From assembly GCA_026182355.1 (NCBI GenBank), contig JAPFBL010000114.1, forward strand, positions 307,501 to 371,500: a DNA stretch of 64,000 nt, read 5' to 3'. The position numbers were made by a program, and so were the translations under genes. Shown one piece after another: positions 57,901 through 64,000 of this stretch. This stretch comes from Hermatobates lingyangjiaoensis (lineage: Eukaryota; Arthropoda; Insecta; Hemiptera; Hermatobatidae). The stretch's first letter is position 1. Each line of letters begins with the position of its first letter. The notes below the pieces were generated by a model that saw nothing but the letters and a program-made list of their open reading frames with translations, was not told the origin of the DNA and ran no database searches.

Positions 57901-59745
57901 AAATCACAATCTTTTGTAACTTAGTCAGTAACATTAAATTTAAAGGAGTGTTGCATTACTTATATTTGTTATAAATGTTTTTGTTTCTCTCAGAGGTCTT
58001 ACTTGAGTAATATTATTAAAATATAGTTTAATCTACAGAAATCCCACTGAGGATTTTTAAGAAGTTTTCATCAATATTTTATTTATTTGATTCTGACTTC
58101 ATATTTTTATGGAAATTAATTTTTAAAATATAAAGATGGATATTATGTAAAAACGTTGAAGCCAAGTTGAATACAGATTTGAACTTGTAAATCTATAGGG
58201 CCAAAGAAATATTCTGGGTACATTGAAACTTTGGTCCATCAGCCCTGATTCTGATAGGAGGTGATAAAAGATTGAATTGATGAGAGATGATTTTGGAATA
58301 TAAAATATAAAGGATTTTACTGAAGTAAGGAAATAACAATTGGATTTTACAGTTTAATATTATCTGCTTGAATGTTATTATTTCTTGTAATTTATATGTT
58401 ACAATTCAATTATTCAATTTTGCACACGAATTTAAAACCTTCACAGCTTAGTTGCATCACATATTTGTCATAATACATTAATGAATATAATAAGAGCCTA
58501 CAACAAATATTGTGTCCTTATAGTAGTGTAGATCGTGCTCTTGCTAAAAGAACTTAAACCTAAGTTAAAGGTCTAATTAGAACTTGCACCGAATTTAAAA
58601 CAGTTTAACTGTCACAACAAATATAAAACAAAGAAAAACCTTAGTGATTCTTTTCAGCTATTTTCTTAAGTTTTATGCAGATGTCTATCTTATGCGCCAA
58701 AAAGGGGACACCGTAATAATATATTGTGTATCAAAATAAGTCTCATGTAGGTAATCATAAAACTAAAATGATATCACTGTTTTCATTTACATCCTAAAAT
58801 TGCACGAGTTTCTGTACTGATTGATACCGATGTATTCCTACACCTAACTCAGTAAAATAAATCATACTTTATCACAGGTGTTCATTTTTGTATTTCAGAC
58901 ACTTTTAAGTTTTTTTTTCTTTGTTTACCAATTCGTGTCAAGCAATACAATATATAGCATAGCTCAAAAGGATATTATTCAACTTAATTTAATGGTTTTC
59001 CTTCAGTCATTTAATTATGTTTAATACTCTTAGTGTTGTGTCAGTTGTCAGTTGTCAGTTGTGTCAGTTGTGTCACTGAATATGAAAAATAGACAGTTTC
59101 CTGTGGAGTTTTGTTTTGAAGTCATTTATGTCGAATGTAATTGCATCACAAGTTGTCATCTTGGATGCACTGTTGGAGTCGTTCTAGTTCTTTTTGTCTC
59201 ATACAGTATTAGGACTGCATTGATTCATCATAGTGAGTAGTAATTTGAAACAATTTAACACCCAACTACAGAGGCTGGAAGGAAATCTCATCCAAAAACC
59301 AACGTGGCTAGACAATCCATTAACCAGGCATTTTTCTTTCATTCAGTTTACCTCGCGACAACGACTACAGAGATAACCTCTTCTCGAAAATTAAAGTAAT
59401 TTAAAGTCATTTATCATATTCTTTTTTTTTTTGTATGATACGCTGTCACTCCATCTTCTTAATTAGTAATATCATATCCTTTAGATGTTTTTATTTAAAC
59501 TTGTCTATAAAAATTCCATGGAGTCCATGTAAGATTTTATTGTTTTTCTTCCGTTAAAACTATTCTATTTCTATATGATACTTGACTAGACTTGACTTTA
59601 TAGGGCAGCATCAGGCTAAGGAAGCTAAGTCCATTATTTGTTAGGAAACCTGCAGTGGCGGTTTCCTAACGTATTGAAAACAAAAACGTATAATTTAAAT
59701 TATAAAATAATTGTTCAATTAAATTAACTGGCTAGAGAAAAAATA
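54957..59745. other. Long AT-rich stretch without recognised gene
   Basis: Small items only: a 22-nt perfect palindrome centred at 55840/55841, a TCAGTTG short tandem run at 59041-59072, and an 11-bp perfect hairpin (GTTAGGAAACC at 59640-59650, complement at 59660-59670). No domain-like translation. Confidence 0.5.
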
Positions 59746-59748
59746 AAA

Positions 59749-60985
59749 TATGGCACGGCCTCCACTCAAATTTACTATAACTAAGCTTAAAATCGAACTT
59801 CTTGAGTATATAATATAATCTCTCATTTAGGCATAATATAAACATCTAAATGAGAGATGTTTATTAGTCTTTCATTCTTGAGGCAGTAAAAATAGTGATT
59901 GATCGACTTATCAATATATAAGCTTATTTTTGTATATCACACCATTGATACTTATAAGATCTACCATAGTACAACTACAACAGAAATAACAGTTTTTAAA
60001 AGCCAAAGTGAAAATTTCCTGATACGAAATAATCTCCTACAAGAGAACATGGCTGTTGCTTCAGTAGCCAGTGGATCTACGAGTATTAAATAGTTTATGC
60101 GACCTCCTTCGACATTGAATAAGTCAAATTTTCCCATTTAAAACTTGAAAATATTCTTATTTTGTCTGAAAAAAGTTAGAAACATCTCAGAAAAAATACC
60201 ATTTTAACAATTTTGAATTTTAAGTGTTTTTAAAAAAAATTACTATTATTTCCCTTAGTCAAAAATTATAAAACTCCAATTTACTCTGAGCCAGTGTCAT
60301 CTTTTCCCTGCGTATTGTACTCTGTTATAAAGTTGCTGTAAATGTATACTGAGGAAAAATATATTTGTAATTAGCCAGTTTTGCATACTCAAATCAAATT
60401 TAAAGCCAGATTTTCAGTATAATTAGAACTATTACAGCTGGAAGACTGAAATTTTTGAAAATAATAGGTATGAACTATTAGACTAGAATAGTAAAAAATA
60501 CGATATTTGTCAACAACATATTGGGAAAGAGTACGTTGTGAACACTTCAATATTACCCAAGGTTAATATGATTCATAAAAAAAAATGTCATCTGATATTA
60601 AGTTTTGTTCAGGGGTGCAACATATAGATTGATTAGAGCATTTTAGTACACAAAACTATCATACCGTGAAAAGAATCAGAAATTATATGTCTGATTATCG
60701 TTGATTTTTTGTATGTAAGAATTTTATTCTTTTACATCTAATATTAAGTTCTTAAAATATTTAAAATCTTTAAACATCAATTTTATTTCAGTGGATTCAT
60801 TCAAAAAATGTCTGTATATGTAAAAAATGTAAAAAAAAGTATAGCGAGTAAACCATTAGTCCAGGATTAATATTCAGTTTTTATAGCCTTATTGCTCTTT
60901 GCCATAATTGAATTTATATGAATATTTTTTTATAAATTGTTAATTTCCTGTTCCATTTTTTAAATTTCATGGTTTTTTAATGAGC
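59749..60985 (+). mobile_element. R1 family copy 11, right-truncated
   Basis: Left end TGGCACGGCCTCCACTCAAA, TTTACTATAACTAAGCTT, then R1 landmarks (AAGAGAACATGGCTGTTGCT near 60041; CATGGTTTTTTAATGAGCTA at 60967). Ends where copy 12 begins. Confidence 0.75.
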
Positions 60986-60989
60986 TATA

Positions 60990-61700
60990 CTTCATTAACA
61001 TAATATCATACTTCTTAGGTATATAATATATATTGTTCTATTTAGGTATCATATAAATGTCTAAATTGGAGATGTTTATTAGTCATTCATTCCTGGAGGT
61101 ATTACAGACAGTGATTGATCCACTTATAAATATATATACTTATTTTTGTACATCACACCACTGAAACATATGATATCATTAGTATAACTATAGGAGAAAT
61201 AACACTTTTGAAAGAAGCAAAAAGGTAGATTTCGTGTTGTGAAATAATCTATTGCAGGAGAACATAGCTTTTGTTCCAATAGCGAGTGGATTTCTTAGAT
61301 AGTTTACTTGACCTCAATCTACATTGAATATTTAAAACAAATTTTTCCACTTAAAACTTGATAATATTCCTGTTTTGTCTGAAAAATGTCAGAAATATAT
61401 AAGAAAAGATGACATATTAAGATAATTTTTGTTTAAGATATAAGATAATTGATTATCCTTTAATGAATGTATTCAATTTTGAATTCTGTTTTACATTTTT
61501 GGTCTTTTATAGAACTATTATACTGGGAATTTTATGGCATTCTAGTATTTAATAAAAATCATTTTTCTTTCCCATTGACAAAAATCATATATGCCAATTT
61601 TCTCTGATCGAGAGTTATCTTTTTCCTGCGTGCTGTAAGGTTGTTATAAGTTATAAGGTTGTGAATGTATATTGAGAAAAAAATATATTAGTAATTAATT
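60990..61700 (+). mobile_element. R1 family copy 12, fragment
   Basis: Starts with an R1 segment just inside the left end (CATAATATCATACTTCTTAG) and runs to the TATATTGAGAAAAAAATATA region. In direct tandem with copy 11. Confidence 0.7.
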
Positions 61701-63380
61701 TAATTAGTAATTAACACACAATTTAATTAGTAATTAGTAGTATTTATTGTTAAATCTAAATTAGACATGTTATAAATAATTTCAATTGAAAAAGCTTTAG
61801 AATTATTCTCTCTATTTGGTAGCCAAATATTTTCATTTTTTGTAAAATATATTACTACTAATTTTTATTTAGTGCCTCACGATGCTTAATTAAAACATAC
61901 CAATACATATTAATTCTAATAATTTTGTAATTGTCACACTGTTCAGTTTTTAGAAATTTTAGAGTATTTAGAGTAAAAGTTAGAGTTCTAATTTTTAGAA
62001 TTAGAAGTTTTAGGTAATGAAACGAGTTTAGTTCTTCAAAAAACTTTATAAAAAGCTTTTTGAGGAACCCAATCGTTTTTTAAAATTCATCTTGAATACA
62101 ATAGCAGTACTCCTAACAGAAGGTATCAATAAGAAAGTGTATTCCTTAAACATCCACCATCTCCTCTATCCTAATATAGGATAGTTATTTAAGGATGCCT
62201 AGGAATTCGCAGATCACTGAGATGAAGACATTTCTGAAAATCCTTTCGGTGATAGTGAAGACCTCGCTATTTAAAAATTGACCATTTTCTCAAACAGTTC
62301 AAACCTCTCTTTCAAAAGAAAAAACATTTCTTAAAGGTTCCCGTGCATCCAAACTGTTTCATCATAGCAACAAAATATTTCTGTTCCTGTTTTTCTTTAT
62401 TTTGTAACTATCCTTGAAAGTTGGACTTGACCTGAGGGGACGGTTCATGATATATGAAGTGATGGAACTCACTTCACCTTCTCAATCTTCCCCTAAATAC
62501 CAAATTAATCTGATCTTAATTTAACTTTTTAACCAATTTTCTTATCTAATAATAATTTTATTTACTTCACCAAATTCATAGAGGCTCATAGTTTTGATCT
62601 TCATTCAGGCAGAGAGAGTTTCTGTCTTTACTAACTTTTTCTCTTGGCATTTAGTAAGAATACAACTCTCTTACTACAAAGAGGTAATACTTATTTACTG
62701 AATCAAGCCAATAAATACTGTATTCTTTATGTGCTTGAGTCCCCCTAGTCATGATCACTGTGGGTGATAAGTTTTTATACATTTCCATTGTCTACACTAA
62801 TATCATTGAACGTTAGACCTATTATCATTCATCATTCACTAACTTTCTAAGATAGCTCACAGTTTTCGTTCAGAAGCATAACTACTTGTAACATATAGGT
62901 AAATTCTATGATCAGAGGTGCAGAGATGAGAGCAAGAATAGGCCTCTGCATTACTCATATGCTTATGACCGAATTGGGTATATTTTCCATTACTCCTGTC
63001 CACTTCTTCCACTGGTCTATTTCAATGTTCATTGATGACATATTTATGCCACCATGACATATTCATGACACCATGACGAACACCAGTTTGACACTTTTTA
63101 GTAATTTTTTTATTATATCCTATAAATTCGTTTACATATTATATTTCTCTCACTATTATAACGTTTCTAGTTGCTGATATCTCTTTACTCAATAGAATTT
63201 TCATTACCCTGTAGAAAGCAAACCTTTGCAATGCTCAACAATACCTTCAAGTTAATGCTTACCATTTCATTTATTTAGTTCATTGATTTGATTTTGATAA
63301 TCAATGATATAATATAGAATAACACAGTATATTATATCATATGATTTTAAAATATATTATATATATATATAATTGAAAGA
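61701..63380. other. AT-rich stretch, no recognised gene
   Basis: The segment 62150-62480 is less AT-rich and has a broken plus-strand frame (KIDHFLKQFKPLFQ region). I could not assign it. A TATA-rich run lies at 63355-63372. Confidence 0.4.
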
Positions 63381-63384
63381 AATA

Positions 63385-63505
63385 AACCCTCTGCTAGATT
63401 GCTACTAAAATAAATCGGAACTCGATTTTAACAGTTCAAATCAAACTCTCATATGCTGACGTTTCGGTTTTTATTTAGAACATTTTCACAGGCCTACAAA
63501 ACAAA
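63385..63505 (+). repeat. Repeat type E, with possible hammerhead-like core on minus strand
   Basis: CTCTCATATGCTGACGTTTC, GGTTTTTATTTAGAACATTT, TCACAGGC: same order as at 15750-15820. On the minus strand this is GCCTGTGAAAATG...CCGAAACGTCAGC, that is, a CTG(A)TGA-like string, a weak stem and GAAAC-GTC. Adjacent to a TA run. Confidence 0.5.
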
Positions 63506-64000
63506 GTAAAATGAAAATTATGGTACCCAACAAATAGGAAGATAAAGAAAAATAAATTATTGTAAACTATACAATGATACAAACAAAACAAATCTAGTAC
63601 ACCATTATGACTTACTGAAGTAAGAATTCATTGAATAATATAAACTATGAACTTTTAAGTAGTACCACAGACGTTGGTAGTAAATATCATATTTCTATAT
63701 AAAAGTTTTCATTTATGGAGTGTTATCAATGCTAACTTCATAAAGACTTCTATTAAACTGATAACTTATAAACTTTTGGCCACTGTAAGTTCTTGTAAAG
63801 TTAACATATACTTTATGATTATCACTTTTCGTTTACAATACTAAGTTTTCCCATTACTGAAACTAAATTTACTTAAATAATGTAAAAGTTTATAGTTCTT
63901 CTTACTCAATGAATTCGTACTTCAATATGACGTTATATTGTTTTACTAAAATACTTATACTTGCATCAATCTATGCTTTGTACTAATTCAATTTGTACAA
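63506..64000. other. AT-rich stretch, no recognised feature
   Basis: Nothing recognised up to the window end. Confidence 0.5.

Noticed and set aside
62150..62480. Possible piggyBac transposase remnant (KIDHFLKQFKPLFQ)
   Set aside because: Only a weak resemblance over a dozen residues, with stops close by; catalytic segments not found.

Overview
The window looks like AT-rich, intron-like or intergenic DNA from an animal nuclear genome, most likely an invertebrate. I see no operon structure, no ribosome-binding-site-led genes and no convincing host protein-coding gene in 64 kb. Recognisable content is almost all mobile DNA: Penelope-like retroelements (PLEs) with GIY-YIG endonuclease domains, tRNA-derived SINEs, a LINE remnant, a decayed Polinton/Maverick-type fragment, (TA)n and (CA)n microsatellites, two minisatellite/satellite arrays, and a densely repeated ~2-kb element family that I cannot assign. 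The repeat mix (PLEs beside TA arrays, SINEs with a GACGTTAAA-type body, Polinton) fits several marine or other invertebrate lineages. I cannot name the species.

Layout. 1-1,560: an open, cysteine-containing frame running in from the window edge, then small tandem and dispersed duplications and a CA microsatellite. 4.5-9 kb: hammerhead-like repeat ends beside TA arrays and a GC-richer 130-bp satellite (6.0-6.9 kb) with a three-unit higher order. 13.2-15.6 kb: two 5'-truncated, essentially identical PLE copies head to head, forming a 2.39-kb palindrome, each with an intact GIY-YIG reading frame and a hammerhead-like motif near its 3' end. 18.9-19.9 kb: decayed retroelement coding fragments, including a LINE C-terminal CCHC-like knuckle. 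20.15-20.47 kb: a SINE with perfect 13-bp target-site duplications. 23.4-24.1 kb: a second, older PLE of another lineage on the minus strand. 26.8-27.3 kb: a 91-bp minisatellite. 30.8-31.4 kb: foldback repeats and a further PLE tail. 32.3-50.4 kb: a second SINE followed by a local array of duplicated blocks in which the 2-kb family R1 occurs again and again, once nested in reverse inside another duplicated block. 50.4-52.5 kb is an old duplicate of 24.4-26.5 kb. 53.0-54.05 kb: a frameshifted Polinton-type integrase on the plus strand and a PLA2-like capsid-gene relic on the minus strand, lying inside R1 family sequence. 54.1-64 kb: mostly featureless AT-rich DNA with two more R1 copies near 60-61.7 kb.

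How the parts fit together. This is a retroelement and DNA-transposon graveyard with a few recent insertions: the PLE palindrome, the first SINE and the nested R1 copy. Two or three unrelated-looking repeat ends share a CTGANGA / stem / GAAA arrangement resembling hammerhead self-cleaving ribozymes, which are known from PLE terminal repeats. The most promising undescribed items are these motifs and family R1, which has near-palindromic ends, A-rich insertion sites and a copy containing Polinton gene relics. All calls come from reading the sequence; no database search was possible.
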